Origin: Limanda limanda
Lineage: Eukaryota; Chordata; Actinopteri; Pleuronectiformes; Pleuronectidae
Length of the DNA: 64,000 nucleotides
Assembly: GCF_963576545.1 (NCBI RefSeq)
Contig: NC_083656.1
Span: 2,823,186 to 2,887,185 of the forward strand
Direction of reading: 5' to 3'
Under the pieces are notes generated by a model. The model did no database searches. It worked only from the letters and a program-made list of their open reading frames with translations, and was not told where the DNA came from. The position numbers were made by a program, and so were the translations under genes. Positions 1 to 17,039 of this stretch are shown here, one piece after another (position 1 is the first letter of the stretch; every line of letters starts with the position of its first letter).

Positions 1-3561
<3,561 letters not shown>

Positions 3562-3649
3562 GTTTCCTCCGAGCTGAAATCCAAAGTCTTCTCTGCATGA
3601 ATGTGCATGAGACTCCTGAGGGTTTAATCTGTGTGTGTCTGAGGGCAGG

Positions 3650-3768
3650 GAGGAGGAGGAGGAGGAGGAGGAGGAGGAGGAGGAGGAGGAGGAAGAGGAA
3701 GAGGAAGAGGAAGAGGAGGAGGAGGAGGAGGAGGAAGAGGAGGAGGAGGAGGAGGAGGAAGAGGAGGT
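3650..3768. repeat. (GGA/GAA)n purine tract upstream of plau
   Basis: Nearly pure GGA with interspersed GAA triplets just 5' of the plau start codon. A similar shorter purine tract lies inside plau exon 2 (about 3320-3375), where its minus strand is read as poly-Ser. The long Ser/Arg/Glu ORFs across this tract are repeat artefacts, not genes. Confidence 0.9.
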
Positions 3769-3919
3769 CTCTGGCATTTGATTTTGAAATAAACGTTTAG
3801 TGAGTGAGTCAGAGTTTTTGAACCACAGGAATTTAATATCCAATCAATTAATATTGTCTTGTTGTCCCCTGTCAGGTCAGCAGGTGGCAGTAGTTAGCTG
3901 TGACTTCACTGTGGAGTGA

Positions 3920-4420
3920 TGAAGCAAAATAAAGATGGACGACAGGTCAGCTCCCAAAAGTGAAGCCAAATCATCTCGATCCCCCCCCTGGTGGCTGGCA
4001 GCAGTATAGGTCATTAACCACGCCCCCTCCATGTAAGCAGATGGGATAATCTCTCAAAATGTAAGACTGTAAAGATGTTTTCTGTCATCTCAGTTCGTTC
4101 TTATCACATTAAAGTTCAAGTGTTGGTGATCGGTTTGGTTTTAATTTGTTATTTGATGAAATACAAACGGGCGGAGACGTCCTGATTGACAGCTGACACT
4201 GACTCCTGATTGGTCGAGCACGTCCAGGACACAGAGCCATTATTATGTTCCTGTGGAATTACGTCAATCGGACAAGATGGCGGCGCTCGTATCCTGGATA
4301 TACTAGAAATGTTTTTGTTGACGGAGCAGTGCAGTCACTGTGACGTCATGAGCCACGTCACTTTAACAGGTGAAAAAAACTACCATATATTGATTATGAT
4401 GCAATGATTCAGTCTGACGA
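3920..4420. repeat. Dispersed repeat, copy 1 (gatggcgg / gacagctgacac family)
   Basis: It contains 'aataaagatggacgac', a '(t)gattgacagctgacactg' block followed by 'gactcctgattggt', and 'aagatggcggcgc'. The same ordered or inverted motifs recur near 37545-37860 and 47495-47835. The boundaries and the transposon class are not determined. Confidence 0.55.
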
Positions 4421-5067
4421 TGAAGATGATGAAGAGGAAGTTTTTCTCTGTTTATTCCTGCAGCTGAATCTTCATACCACGTGTCAATGGAGGAAGTTTT
4501 TATTAATTGATGAATGAATGAAAACAAATATTAACATTAGATCCCGGAAGTCGCTTCAGGTCGGATCCTGCTCAGCGAGTGATGCGTTTGAGGCCATCGG
4601 GATTTTTCACACAGAGGAACCGAAGCAAGCAAAACAGTGCGGGGCTTTGATAGTAATGAATTTATTTTTGTGTTTTAGATTTGATTCGTTTATTTCAAAG
4701 GTTTGTAATATGTCATTGGTGATTTATTTAATGTGAATTTTAAGGAATATGTGTTTTGGGTTTGTGTGCAGCTTGCTGGATGTAGACTGACCTTTGTTAA
4801 AATTAATACAATAAACAGAAGAAGAAAAATAACTTCAAAAATACTACAACTAGTACAAATAGCATTAATAATAAGTATAATTGTCGCAAAGCTTGAAGTA
4901 CATGAAGTACGAGGCTGTGAAAACAGTGGCAGCAGCTTCATGTGCTGTGTTTTCCGAGCAGCCAGTGAAGGCATCAGGACGCAGTGAGTGGAGGAGGAGG
5001 AGGAGGAAGATGATCCTCTTTACTGAGACGGATCCACACAGCAGCAGGTGGAAGCTGCAGGAGAAAC

Positions 5068-8000
5068 ATGGGAAACACGGACAGTAAACTTCTCTTCAGG
5101 AAGGCGGTGATTCAGCTCACGACTAAAACTCAGGTTCTTTTTATTCTCATCTTTATTCTTTATGATTCTTATTCTTTATGTGAGAGAAACGCAGCGCGGC
5201 GTCGGTTCAGAGCTTTGGAGAAGAACCTGGTTCCAGATGGTGAAATAAAGTGAAGCTGAGATCAGTGAGAGTCCAGAGAAAAACCTGGAAAACACGAGTT
5301 TATCACCAGAAACGATGAGTTTCACTCACCAGTCATTTAGTTCACTGCGTTTTTATGTTATTTTTAATGTTTTTACACTTTACCAATCTTTTAATTGTTC
5401 TGAATTGTAACTGTCGATTGTTTATTTATCGAAAATAACCTTAAATAGTTTGAACATAAAACAAATGGTTTAAAAACGTATTTAAAATCTATTTATTTAT
5501 TTGTTTGTATTTACTGTTGAGCCTGGCAGGTGCACTTAAGGTGGAACTCAGTAGATGCTGAGGACTTGAATCTACCGGTTCTGTTTGTGTGTAACACCTG
5601 AAACAATTAGTCAGTTAATCAGTCATTGAGAGGAAGTCGTTATTTGAGTAATTGATTAATCTGTAGAATCATTTCTAAGCAGGAAATATTTATATATTTA
5701 TTATATTTTCAAGGTGAAATAAAACTAAATGTTTCCTGAAGTGGTTCATGATGGATTTTAAGGTTTTGCTCTGGATCATAATAAAAAACATTCAACTAAT
5801 GTTTTAAAAGATCATTTTTAACATTGATTGAATTGTGCTTTATATATAAATGGTTGAAGGAACCGGCCTCTCCTCTCTCACCCAGGACAGTTTGTGATGT
5901 TTACCAGAATCCATTCTTCCATCTTGTCAGTTCAGCGTTTTCCTTTTTCCTGAGCCACTGACCCGAGAAGAACATTTCCACCTTGTGTGTCGTTATTTTC
6001 TCTCCAAACAAAACTTTAACAAAGCTTTAACTTTAGCCCCAGTTTGCAGAATCCCTCTGCTTCATCCAGACTTTGTGATGAGTTGACAGTTGAGGCTCCA
6101 GCCTGCACCTTTCTGCCTCATCTTAAAGAGAGTTTGTACAGTGGAGATGTTTGTGGTATGATTTAATGATAGATGTGTATTTGTGTATCCTCTCCTGCAG
6201 CCCGTTGAAGCCACAGACGACGCCTTCTGGGATCAGTTCTGGGCCGACACCTCCACCACGGTGCAGGATGTCTTCGCTCTGGTGCCGGCGGCCGAGATCC
6301 GAGCCGTCAGAGAAGAGTCTCCGTCCAACCTGGCCACGCTCTGCTATAAGGTGAGCTGCACGTTCTCATCATCACTCTACAGGAGAGGTGTCTTCCTCAA
6401 GGTCCAATCCCCAGCAGCCACGTCCTCATGTCTCGTCTCCGGGTCCGTCCTGGACACAGTCTGACTCGGAGGAATGCTGCTGTTTGTTGTTCCCACACTT
6501 TGAGTGTTAAACTTTGTAAAGGTTAAAGGTCAACGGCAGCCTGCTCGGTTTCTGATGTCGAGGACGTCTCACCACCTCAGATAATAACCATTGAAGGTTT
6601 GGTGATGGTCAAGGTTTTTATTTAAAGGTCTGATCTTACTTTAAAACACTGAAGCATTTTGACTTGTGAACAGAAATATCAACATCAACGTGACTGAGTG
6701 AAGGAGAAGTCGTCCAGCAGCAGAAAGTGTTTAACAGGAAGAGGAAAGACAGAGATTTAGATGTGATAAGTTGATGATGTTGAGACACAGAATTCAACCT
6801 GGAACATGGATTGTTTTGCTCAGAGCTTTTAAAGAATGTTCCTCTGAACTTCTCCTGAGACTCATAAAGCTCAGAATTGCTTTGTCTCCAGGGTTTAACA
6901 AGGAAACAGTAAATACAACAACTTTTTTCCTTCAGCGTTCGCTCTTGTGACGACTTTGAAACTCTTCCTCACAGTCTCACACTGGTCTCTGTGTCCTCAG
7001 GCCGTGGAGAGGTTGGTCCAGGGCGCGGACTCGGGCTGCCCCTCTGAGAGCGAGCGTCACATCGTGCTGAACTGCTCCCGCCTGCTCACGCGCATCCTGC
7101 CGTACATCTTCGAGGATGCTGACTGGCGAGGCTTCTTCTGGTCCACGGTGCCCGGAGCAGGCAGAGCCGGGGTGAGACTCCCACAAGCACTGAGCTCATC
7201 AGATCACTTCCTGTTTGACCTCATGCAAACAGGAAATGAGCTCAAGATTCAAGATTTTTTATTGTCAAATGAACAGAGATAACATGAAGTGGTCACTCTC
7301 AATGAAATGCTTGGGTCACACACTCTCTTTAAGCCATGCTCAAGTATAAAATAGAATAAAAAAAAAAGAATAAAATAGAATAACAATGAAATAGAATATC
7401 AAAAATTTAAAGTAGAAAATAAAATATATACATCTAAATATATATCCTTACAGGTGATCCAGTGTAGATCCAGGAATGCTAAGTGCATTAGTAGCAGAAG
7501 TACATTTTTTTAATGATTTCACATTAAAAGTGGAGAAAGAGGATCGGATGCTGTCATCATAACAAAATAATATGTTGAGGAAGAAATGATATTTCCCATA
7601 ATGTTTAACTACAAACCAGCCAGTGTGTACACAAGCTTTAGTTGTGAGAATATTTTGGTCGGTCGTCAAATTCAAATGTCTTTCCGAAGGTTAAGATTTG
7701 GTTTTAGGGTTTGAATTAGGATTAATTTGGTTATTTGGTTTAAAAAATAACATGCAGGACATTCAATGGAGGTCGTGATATTAACATTATAGGAACACTT
7801 TGTGCGATTTGAAGAGTCAGAGAAGATTTGATTCCTGGTTCCAGTTTCCTGCAGGAAGTTGTGTTGCAATAGTTTTGCTCTTCAGACACTTTGAATGTGT
7901 CGTCACCTTTAAGTTCCTCAGTGATGGTTCCTCACTGATGGTTCCTCACTGATGGTTCCTCACTGATGGTTCCTCACTGATGGTTCCTCACTGGTGGTTC

Positions 8001-11000
8001 CTCACTGGTGGTTCCTCAGTGATGGTTCCTCACTGATGGTTCCTCACTGATGGTTCCTCAGTGATGGTTCCTCACTGATGGTTCCTCACTGATGGTTCCT
8101 CACTGATGGTTCCTCACTGGTGGTTCCTCACTGATGGTTCCTCACTGATGGTTCCTCAGTGATGGTTCCTCTGTGATGGTTCCTCACTGATGGTTCCTCA
8201 CTGGTGGTTCCTCACTGGTGGTTCCTCACTGATGGTTCCTCACTGATGGTTCCTCACTGATGGTTCCTCACTGATGGTTCCTCACTGATGGTTCTGTCTG
8301 ATCTTCAGAGTGAAAGACAAACCTGTTGATGCTGTTCAGTTCACTGTCCACATCCCACCCCACCCCACCCCCCCACTCTGTCCTGAACGCTGCTGGTTAC
8401 CGGGTCGACAGGGGACCACAGTCCAAACACTGCCCACATTGTGTCCCCCCCCCCCCTTGCCTGTGGCCAGTGGTTGAATTAAGGAGGGATTGAATGTCTC
8501 TAATTAAAGTGTGGGACTGAGCTGCAGCAGCAGGAACAACCTGATGGTTTGTTTGTAATCGTATGAGTTCAGTTTGTGGTTCTGCAGATAAACAATGTTG
8601 TAATTAATAAAACTATTTTTAACTTCAGCTCATTTTCCTTCAGATAATGAAAAGCTTGTATTTCCCCTCTAGTTGTTTTCAGTCCCGGTGGCTCTCGCTT
8701 CACGTTTCAAATGTGACTGCGTCATGTGACACCTCTGCACTTGTCTCTCTCTCTCCTCCAGCGTTTGGACGACGATGGCGAAGATGACGATGAAGCTCGG
8801 CCACTGGCTGAGTCGCTGCTGATGGCCATCGCCAACCTTCTCTTCTGCCCGGATTTCACTGTCCAGAGGCACAAGAAGAGCGCGGTGAGTCCACTGAGTC
8901 TTTACCTCGAGAGCAGCTCCAGTCACTGAGACGTCTGGTCTAATTGATCAGTGTGAGAACATCCAGATGTGCAGCTGCAGACACACTAGGGACGGGAATC
9001 GGCAGGGACCTCCCGATACGATACTATCGCAATACTTAGCTGGCGATACGATATGTATTGCGATTTCTGTGGGTATTGCGATTCGATATTACGATTTCCT
9101 GGGATTTCTTTTGGTTATTTTTTTTTTTTTTAAATACTGGACCATGGAAAAAAGTTGAATCATAGTACAAATACAACACAGTCAAATTCACTTAGAGCTT
9201 TACAAGTTTTATTTCAAATATTAACATTAACTTAATGACTGCCGGGCAGCCAATAGAGAAAATAAATAAAAATGTTCCCTATTATTGTATAGCCCCTGTC
9301 AACTGCACACAAACTGACAGATTAAGAAATGTATGCCACTTGGGCTTCTTTTAAACAATAAATAAAAGGTAAATTAAATAGAATGAATAAAAGTTTACTT
9401 AAAATATAAACTTTGAAATAAACAAAAAGTAGGCTATTGTTGTTTGCATGTAGGCGATGCAAAGCTAGTGCTTGGGTATGTTTAGATTGTTGTGCAAAAA
9501 CAAGAGCTGGTCAACATGCTCTGGGGTGATGTTGCTCCCCCAATATATCCCCCCCGGTATAAACCAATAAATATGTTTTAAAAAATGTTTTCCCCCCATC
9601 CCTAAGACACACACCAGCCAACATTCAGGATCTAATGAAGGAGACTTGTGAAATCGATGCCTCAGGCTTCGTGTCTCTCCTAATAAAACAGAAAAGAATA
9701 CAAGCGTCAACTTGTTTACTTAGTTTTGTCCCTGAAGCAACAACAGAGTCATTTCTTCGCTGCTCGTGTGAGCTGAGCCGAGGACGTGTGGTTCAGCCCC
9801 GAGCGTCGTTATCTCCTTTACACAAACTTCTCTCCGGCAGTAGCCGAGTTAATGATCGACTCTGCACCACACCGGGAGCCGGAGGAGTGGCCATGTTTGT
9901 TAACTGGGCTGAGAGGAACAGAGCAAACACCTGAGAGGGAGGTGAGAGGAACCGGCTGCTCGGCAACAACCTCAGACCACCGCTCACACACCCCCAACCT
10001 CCCTGAGGGGAAGTCAGACTCTGCAGAGCCTGGGTGTGTGTGTGTGGGGGGGATCAGAGGATGTTGACCAGCGTCTGTTCCCTGAGCAGTGATGGAATTA
10101 GATTATAAAACACTGAGACTCTCCTGAGCCTCAGATCAGTGTGAACTCTGCTCGTGGTTTGTCCTTCGCTGTCACTTCCCTGCTGAGGAACTCCAGCTGC
10201 ACGGAGTCACTTCTGCTCGTGAGCTTATCAGAGCCGAGGTGTCGCTCGCTGATATCGTCGGCAGAGAACTCGTGTGGCGTCACATGGTGGAAGTGGGTGT
10301 GAACACTGACCTGCAGCTGCAGCTGTGAAATGGAATAACACATGCGTCTAAAACTGAAAAGCACCGGCAGCATGAACCACTTTATTTATTTATTTGGATG
10401 CAATTGTTCCCAGACAAGATTTTAATGTTTTCACCCCTGACCGTTTGTTTGTTTGATTGTTTTTAAGCAAGATTGTACAAAAATAACTGAACAGATTCCC
10501 ACCAAACTTGGTTCAGAGAAGACATTTATATATCTTTCTTTGACATTTTGAGATGAGACCCATATTTCCCAGAGAATCCATCTTTGATCTTGGTAAAAAA
10601 CAAAATCCGACATGTTTAGAGGACTGATCTCTGAGTGTCTCCACTGAGGGACACTTGTCTCTGCTGCAGGACCAAGTGGAGGACGTGCGCTCCATCGACA
10701 GCTGTGAGTACATCTGGGAGGCCGGCGTCGGCTTCGCTCAGGCTCCGCCTCTCAACTACGTCCACGACCTCAACAGGTGAGACGTCGGCAGCAGATCAGC
10801 TGCTCTGCTTCTCATGTCTGTTCCCTGTGTGTTGTTGCTTCATGTAAGCAGATTTATATTATGACGAATAATGAGAATAAACGATAGTTGTTTAGCATCT
10901 TTCATACAAGAAATGCAGCTCAGATTGCTTTACAATATAGATTAAATTCAAATTAAAAACACATTCCTACTGACTGCAGAGGGCGCTAGTGAGCACTGAC

Positions 11001-12358
11001 TTTATCCCCCTCTAAACAATTTAAAAACCAGATGCAGAGAAACACTTTATTATTATTAGGGCTGGGCAAGTTAACTCGTTTTAATTCGAGTTAACTCAAG
11101 TGATGAGTTAACTCGATTGTTTATCCGCCAATTATTTTCTTTTTTCCTGTTCTGCAGCAGTCAGCAACAGACTTTCACAAAATAAAAGCCTGACTTTCAC
11201 AATAAAACAATAAATAATCAAACCTGAGTTAATGCGAGATAAAATAATTAATCGAGTTAACTCATCACTTGAGTTAACTCAATTGAAACGAGATAACTTG
11301 CCCAGCCCTAATTATTATTATACTAAGTTTCTAGAGGATTGTTGCTTCTCCATGGGGTGAGTAACTTCTCTTTTCCTCCTGGTTGATCAGGACGGAGTTG
11401 CTGAAGCTGCTGCTCACCTGTTTCTCTGAGGCCATGTACCTTTCTCCGTCCACTGAGAGTAAAACCCTCAACCCCTGGGTCACCTTTTTCTGCTCCGTGG
11501 AAAACAGGTAACACACACACACACACACACACACACTCCAGTAACACACTCATGCATCAGCCCCTGCTGTGTAATTAGCTCCACTGAACACATGGAAACC
11601 TGTGGGAGGCAACCATGCGTGCCCGCCAGCGCTCACTGACTCCGCCCATCCTTCACACAGACACGCCCTCCCTCTCTTCACCTCCCTGCTTAACGTGGTG
11701 TGTGCCTACGACCCCGTGGGCTACGGCATCCCGTACAACCACCTGCTGTTCTCCGACTACCGGGAGCAGCTGGTGGAGCAGGCGGTGCAGATCCTGATCG
11801 TCACCCTGGAGCACGAGGCCGGGTCGTCCACAGGCTCCGCCCTGCTGGCCCTGGACGCCACCGCAGCCGCCACAGCCGAGGAGGAGCAGGAGGTTCGAGG
11901 AGGAGGAGGAGGAATGAATCCACGAGTTCATATAAATGATTGTTGATCAAAACAGAAACTGATTCCGATTGTTTTTCAGCCGACGGGACCTGATAACCTC
12001 TTTGTGAACTATCTGTCCAGGATCCACAGAGAAGAGGTAGAGTCACGACTAACCACTGATCACTGAGCGGTGCCGCCGGATGTTTTAACTCTGTGTGTTC
12101 ACCAGGACCTGGGCTTCATCCTGAAGGGTCTGGCCCGACTGCTCAGTAATCCTCTGGTCCAGACCTACCTGCCTCGGTCCGCCAAGAAGATCCAGTTCCA
12201 CCAGGAGCTGCTGATCCTCTTCTGGAAGTTCTGCGACTTCAACAAGGTGCGAGGAGCTCAGACCTTCTGCAAATGTTGAAGCAAGGAAATAATGTTGCTT
12301 CTATTTTTATGCATTGAGAGGAAGTCGTCCATCTTTATTTACAGAGACAGGTTCAGAT

Positions 12359-12451
<93 letters not shown>

Positions 12452-12464
12452 GAGATGGATATAG

Positions 12465-12548
<84 letters not shown>

Positions 12549-15500
12549 TACTTTATTCATCCCCGAAGGGAAATTAAGTCGTCATAGCAGCCAGTATATT
12601 TGAATACAATACAATACAATACAATAGAATAAAATAAAAAATATTGAGGTAGAAAGAATAAAAACAGAAACACAAGATAAATAGGTAGATAAGGTGCAGT
12701 GGCAAGATGATGGTAATAGTACTGACGATATGATGGTAATGTTATTGTTAGACAGTATATAAAAATAGTACAGTATATATAGTATATAATATAACATAAT
12801 ATATATTTATATATGATAGTAATTATACCAATATAATAGCAGTATATAGTAATAATAATGGCAGCAACAGTATATATAATAATAATAGTAATATAATAAT
12901 AATAATTATAACATGTACACATGCATAAATATGTGTATATAGACTTATATATACAAAGAATATACAGAGAGTATGATATAATATAAGATATATAGTAGAG
13001 GTATAAATATAAGTATTTGAATATACAATAGATAATATAATAATATACTATGAGTGTAAGAATATGTAGACAGAGTGTGCAAAAGACAGTATTATTGTAT
13101 AAAATGATATATAATATAAAGATATTCATGGTTTCTAGACGATTTTCCCAGTGAATTTGGTTCATGTAGTTTTGAGACTCAAAGATCTTTTCTCTGACTG
13201 AATCTGTTTTTATTGAAGTGAATATAAATGAAGCTGACTGTGTCTTTTGTTGTTTTAGAAATTCCTGTTCTTCGTGCTGAAGAGCAGTGATGTGCTGGAC
13301 ATGCTGGTTCCCATCCTGTTCTACCTGAACGATGCCAGAGCAGATCAGTGTGAGTTGTCTCCTCCTGAGAGAGAGAAGGATTAAATATAAGTTTGTTCAT
13401 TAACGCGACTGTAAACCTGGATCTTTATTGTAAACCTCATGCTTTCTGTGTGTGTGTGTGTGTCTGTGTCTGTGTCTGTGTGTGTGTGCAGCTCGTGTCG
13501 GCCTCATGCACATCGGTGTGTTCATCCTCCTGCTGCTGAGTGGAGAGAGGAACTTTGGAGTTCGCCTGAACAAACCGTACACACTTCCTGTTCCTATGGA
13601 CATTCCTGTCTTCTCAGGAAACCACGCCGACCTGGTCATTGTGGTTAGTTAGTTAAACAAAGATCTCAACTACTATTCAATTAGAAAGGAAGGACAGAAA
13701 ACAAAGAGGTTATATACCGGTCATGAAATGATTTGTTCCATATTTTCCATCTTCAATATGTTTATTCTCTTCACTTTCAGGTCTTTCACAAAATCGTGAC
13801 CAGTGGTCACCAGCGCCTGCAGCCTCTCTTCGACTGTCTGCTCACCATCATAGTGAACAGTGAGTATCACATGTGCAATAGCCCCCCCTGGTGGATAAAC
13901 AGTAGAACTGCCAAGTGTTTGAAAAAACCCTGCTCTGTCTCCACAATGTTTTTCAGACTCAGAACAACTCTGAGCTCTGAATGAAAATAATGAGAACAGA
14001 AAGATTATAGAGATATTTTATTTGTTACTGTTGCACCATAGAGGAAATCAATAATAAAACATATACAGTATGAAATATTAATGATAATAAATCCACTGTT
14101 TAATGGAGGAATGTACGAATGCACCAACCAACCTCCACCTCCACAGTTTCTCCGTATCTGAAGAGCCTATCCATGGTGGCGGCCAACAAGCTGCTCCACC
14201 TCCTGGAGGCCTTCTCCACACCCTGGTTCCTCTTCTCCTCCATCCAGAACCACCACCTGGTCTTCTTCCTGCTGGAGGTCTTCAACAACATCATCCAGTA
14301 TCAGTTTGATGGTGAGAACATAGATTCGACCTCAGCCATACGACCCGTTGCAGCCACGTGATGATGCCTGACCTAATGACCCCTCTCTCTCAGGTAACTG
14401 TAACCTGGTGTACGCCATCATCCGCAAGAGGAACGTCTTCCACCATCTGGCCAACCTGCCGTCAGACGAGGCGTCCATTCAGAAGGCCCTGCAGAAGAAG
14501 AAGAGGTCGCCCCGGGTCTCCAGGGCCAACTCGGCAGAGGGCGAGTCCATGGAGGGCTCCACACCGGCTGTACCTGCGGAGCCCGGGTCGTTCAAAATCA
14601 GCCTAGAGGCCACTCCGGGTATGACGCTTGACGCTAGAAGAACTCTTAACTGACTCTATATCATAAAAACGGGAAAATCCTCAAAGTCACAAACAGCAGC
14701 AAATAGAGGAAAAAGACATTTCAAAGCTTTTTGAATTGAAAACCGATTCTCTTGTGTCCTGCAGGAATCGATAAGATAACGGAGAAGTCTCTGGTGACAG
14801 AGAACGGCTCCGTGGTCGCTCTCCCACATCCGGACCCCCCGCAGGTGGCTGCAGATAACGGAGCCCCAGCCGGAGCCAGCGATACCGAGTCCAACTCGGA
14901 GCGAGACCACGAGGTGAACGAGGAACTCACATCGCTGTGTCTGGTTTTGTCTCTTTATGAATTCCTGCCGTTGCACTGACTCCTCTCTTGGTTTTCCTCA
15001 GATCCTCACAGAGTCCGAATCCACGAGGAGTCGCCTGTCGTCAGAGACCGGCGTCGCTAATCCAGACTGGGTTCGTAGAAGTTTTATCCGATCACGACGT
15101 TACTCTGTCGGGGAATCGTGCCCTCTGATTGGTTGTGGTCCTCAGGTGCTGTCGTGGAAGGCGAAACTTCCTCTGCAGACCATCATGCGGCTGCTGCAGG
15201 TGCTGGTTCCTCAGGTGGAGAAGATTTGCATCGACAAGTAAGAAGCTGTACAACTTTCAAAATCAAATACATTAAACTGCTGCGGCTGCTCCGGGAATAG
15301 AACCAGAATAATGTGTGTTTCTGATGGTGATGAGACGAGTGACACCTTCACCTTCGCACACAGAGATTCGATCAGCAGCTTTAATGTGTCTCATCATTTT
15401 GTCTTCTCACAGGGGTTTGACCGACGAGTCAGAGATCCTGAAGTTCCTCCAGCACGGGACGCTGGTCGGCCTCCTGCCCATCCCTCATCCCATCCTCATC

Positions 15501-15760
15501 AGGAAGTACCAGGCCAACGCCGGCACGGCCATGTGGTTCCGCACGTACACCTGGGGAGTCATTTACCTACGGTAGGAAAACGCAACAAGAGCCTGAACGT
15601 GTTTTTTTATCTGTAGATTTGTTTCTGGGAAATCACATGTGTTGAAAAAGCTTTTTCACAGTGTTTTGTTTTTCCCCTCTGACTCTGTTGCTATAGCAAC
15701 TTGGATCCTCCCATCTGGTACGACACGGACATCCGGCTGTTTGATATCCAGAGGATTTAG
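5068..15760 (+). CDS. hid1: HID1 domain-containing protein (high-temperature-induced dauer forming homologue)
   Basis: Peripheral Golgi/trans-Golgi protein known to act in dense-core vesicle and neuropeptide sorting. Exons: 5068-5133, 6201-6350, 7001-7171, 8762-8884, 10670-10776, 11391-11507, 11661-11892, 11980-12036, 12106-12246, 13259-13349, 13492-13643, 13781-13859, 14147-14311, 14394-14618, 14765-14913, 15002-15070, 15146-15237, 15413-15571, 15697-15760. The 19 exons total 2409 nt, 802 residues; human HID1 is 788. The start MGNTDSK keeps the Gly2 needed for N-myristoylation. Segments such as [43 protein letters not shown] and [14 protein letters not shown] leave little doubt about the family. 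Exons 14-16 encode a less conserved, Ser/Glu-rich and probably disordered stretch. Introns carry the minisatellite, a MITE and retroelements listed separately. Conserved linkage with otopetrin, ush1g and fads6 supports orthology. Confidence 0.97.
7238..7450. mobile_element. Short retroelement remnant in hid1 intron 3
   Basis: It begins 'caagattcaagattttttat', continues 'tgtcaaatgaacagagat' and runs into an A-rich array of 'aaaatagaat' units. A near-identical copy lies at about 31147-31390. The shared head and A-rich end suggest a SINE or truncated LINE; target duplications were not resolved. Confidence 0.6.
7913..8294 (+). repeat. 14-bp minisatellite in hid1 intron 3
   Basis: About 27 tandem copies of 'tgatggttcctcac', with variants ending in cagtga, cactgg or ctgtga. 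There is no spacer pattern, so it is not a CRISPR array. It lies between coding exons 3 and 4. Confidence 0.95.
8985..9600. mobile_element. hAT-like repeat remnant in hid1 intron 4
   Basis: It starts near 'acacactagggacggga' with multiple 'cgatacgata' and 'attgcgat' units, followed by A/T-rich sequence containing 'tggtcaacatgctc'. The same pair of landmarks occurs at 56785-57470. The class is inferred, and the ends and target duplication are not clear. Confidence 0.45.
11057..11310 (+). mobile_element. hAT-type MITE, copy 1 (254 bp) in hid1 intron 5
   Basis: Terminal inverted repeats: the left end begins TAGGGCTGGGCAAG and the right end is CTTGCCCAGCCCTA. The element is flanked by the perfect 8-bp direct repeat ATTATTAT (11049-11056 and 11311-11318), as expected for hAT insertion. 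Subterminal 'gagttaactca' palindromes are repeated. There is no coding capacity. A second copy lies inverted at 54231-54483. Confidence 0.9.
12357..13110 (-). mobile_element. Retroelement 3' end with (GATA)n tail in hid1 intron 9
   Basis: A (gata)n array (12357-12547) abuts 'tttattcatccccgaaggg', then A/T-rich sequence to about 13110. On the minus strand this is a non-LTR tail ending '...gggatgaataaag' plus (TATC)n. The same element occurs in the opposite orientation at 23390-23971. The long Tyr/Ile-rich ORF here is an artefact of base composition. Confidence 0.8.
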
Positions 15761-17039
15761 CGGAGAACTTTATGGATGTTTTTAAAGACAACGAGCACTA
15801 ACAATCTTCATCTTTGAAAGAAGGAATCGTACGAACGAGTCTGTATCGTGAGCAGATCCAGAAGAAACGTCACATGAGTGATTTATTGAGAATTCAATTC
15901 TTCATTTTGCCAAATAGATAAATTCTGTGTCCGGAGGTGCAATGAGAAGTTGTTGCACGAAGATTTGTGTTTTTGTACAGAACTGTTTTCTGTTCAATAT
16001 CCTTATGTGTGTATAAATGAGGCTGAAGGAAACTGAAGGACTGAAACTTTTCTCTCTGAGCTGAGAGGAAACAAAACATCCAAGGAAACAGAAGATGTGT
16101 TTTTCTCTTACTGGAACAGTAAGAAACCCACTTTGACATTTGAATGTGACGTGTTTTATTCTGTCAGAATAAAAAAACACATCTGTTTAATCTCACAGGA
16201 AATTATTTAATTAACACGTATGTTATAATTTAGCAGATTGTTGAACTTGTCTGCAGAGATGCAATGTTTGTAATGTACAATTTAACATTTACTTAACATT
16301 TCAGAGGACGATATTGTGCATTTATCCAACAGCTGATTTTACTTTACAGAGAAGATATTATAATATGGCCCATTATCATATTTAACTTTTGAAACATTTA
16401 AATATATATATATATTTCGGCCCAAAGCAGAAAAACAATTGAACATTTCACCAAATACTTAACAAAGTTTTGACATTTTCAACTTTTCTTTGACTCTTGA
16501 TGTTTTGTTGACTGTTGAGATGCAGGACTTTGTAACCGAGGATTTGTTCCTTGTTGTGTTGATGCTTTTACTGAAGTAAAACATCTAAAACTTTCCAAGA
16601 GCCTCAGAGAAACCTCATCTTCTTTTCATCTGTTTGTGTGTTTGTTCTTATTGTACAAAAACGACTGGATGTGTTAACTGAAACTTGGTGGAGGGATGTG
16701 GATTCAGGAAGGAGCTCATTAAATGTTGCACATCTGCATCAGGAGGCTAATCTCATGCAGTCCCTCTGTTTTTCCTTTTTGTGGTTTTCTTCCAAATGTT
16801 TGCAGCAGCACCATCCTGTAGAAACTTCTCTCTCTATCGAGCTGGATCTGTGGGCGTCGTGCATGTGGGCGTGGCCATATTGAAACAGGAAATGGACACA
16901 AACCTGCTCCAAGGATCTTAAACCCTAAAGAACAACAACCTCATCAGCAGTAGATGTCCACATACTTCTGTCCATGTTAACTGAATCTTTCATTGATGTG
17001 CGTCCTGTTTGCTCTGCGTGCACGGTCACGTGTTGCTGG
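15761..17039. other. Convergent intergenic region, hid1 3' UTR to otopetrin 3' UTR
   Basis: The two genes converge here. The first few hundred bases are presumably hid1 3' UTR. A short (TA)n run lies near 16402-16418. I see no conserved coding exon. Confidence 0.55.
16168..16173 (+). promoter_or_regulatory. Candidate hid1 polyadenylation signal
   Basis: AATAAA lies about 410 bp after the hid1 stop. It is the first good match I noticed, and its use is inferred. Confidence 0.4.

Larger units (their letters stand above)
3562..5067. other. Divergent intergenic region between plau and hid1
   Basis: The two genes are head to head, so this 1.5 kb should hold both promoters. I see the purine tract, a copy of a dispersed repeat (about 3920-4420) and A/T-rich sequence. 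There is no convincing coding ORF. A short GGA run (4988-5010) lies in the presumed hid1 5' UTR. Confidence 0.6.

Noticed and set aside
7913..8294. CRISPR-like array
   Set aside because: 14-bp head-to-tail units without unique spacers in a vertebrate intron: a minisatellite.
12557..13165. 202-codon Tyr/Ile-rich ORF
   Set aside because: A low-complexity A/T product of a retroelement tail inside hid1 intron 9.
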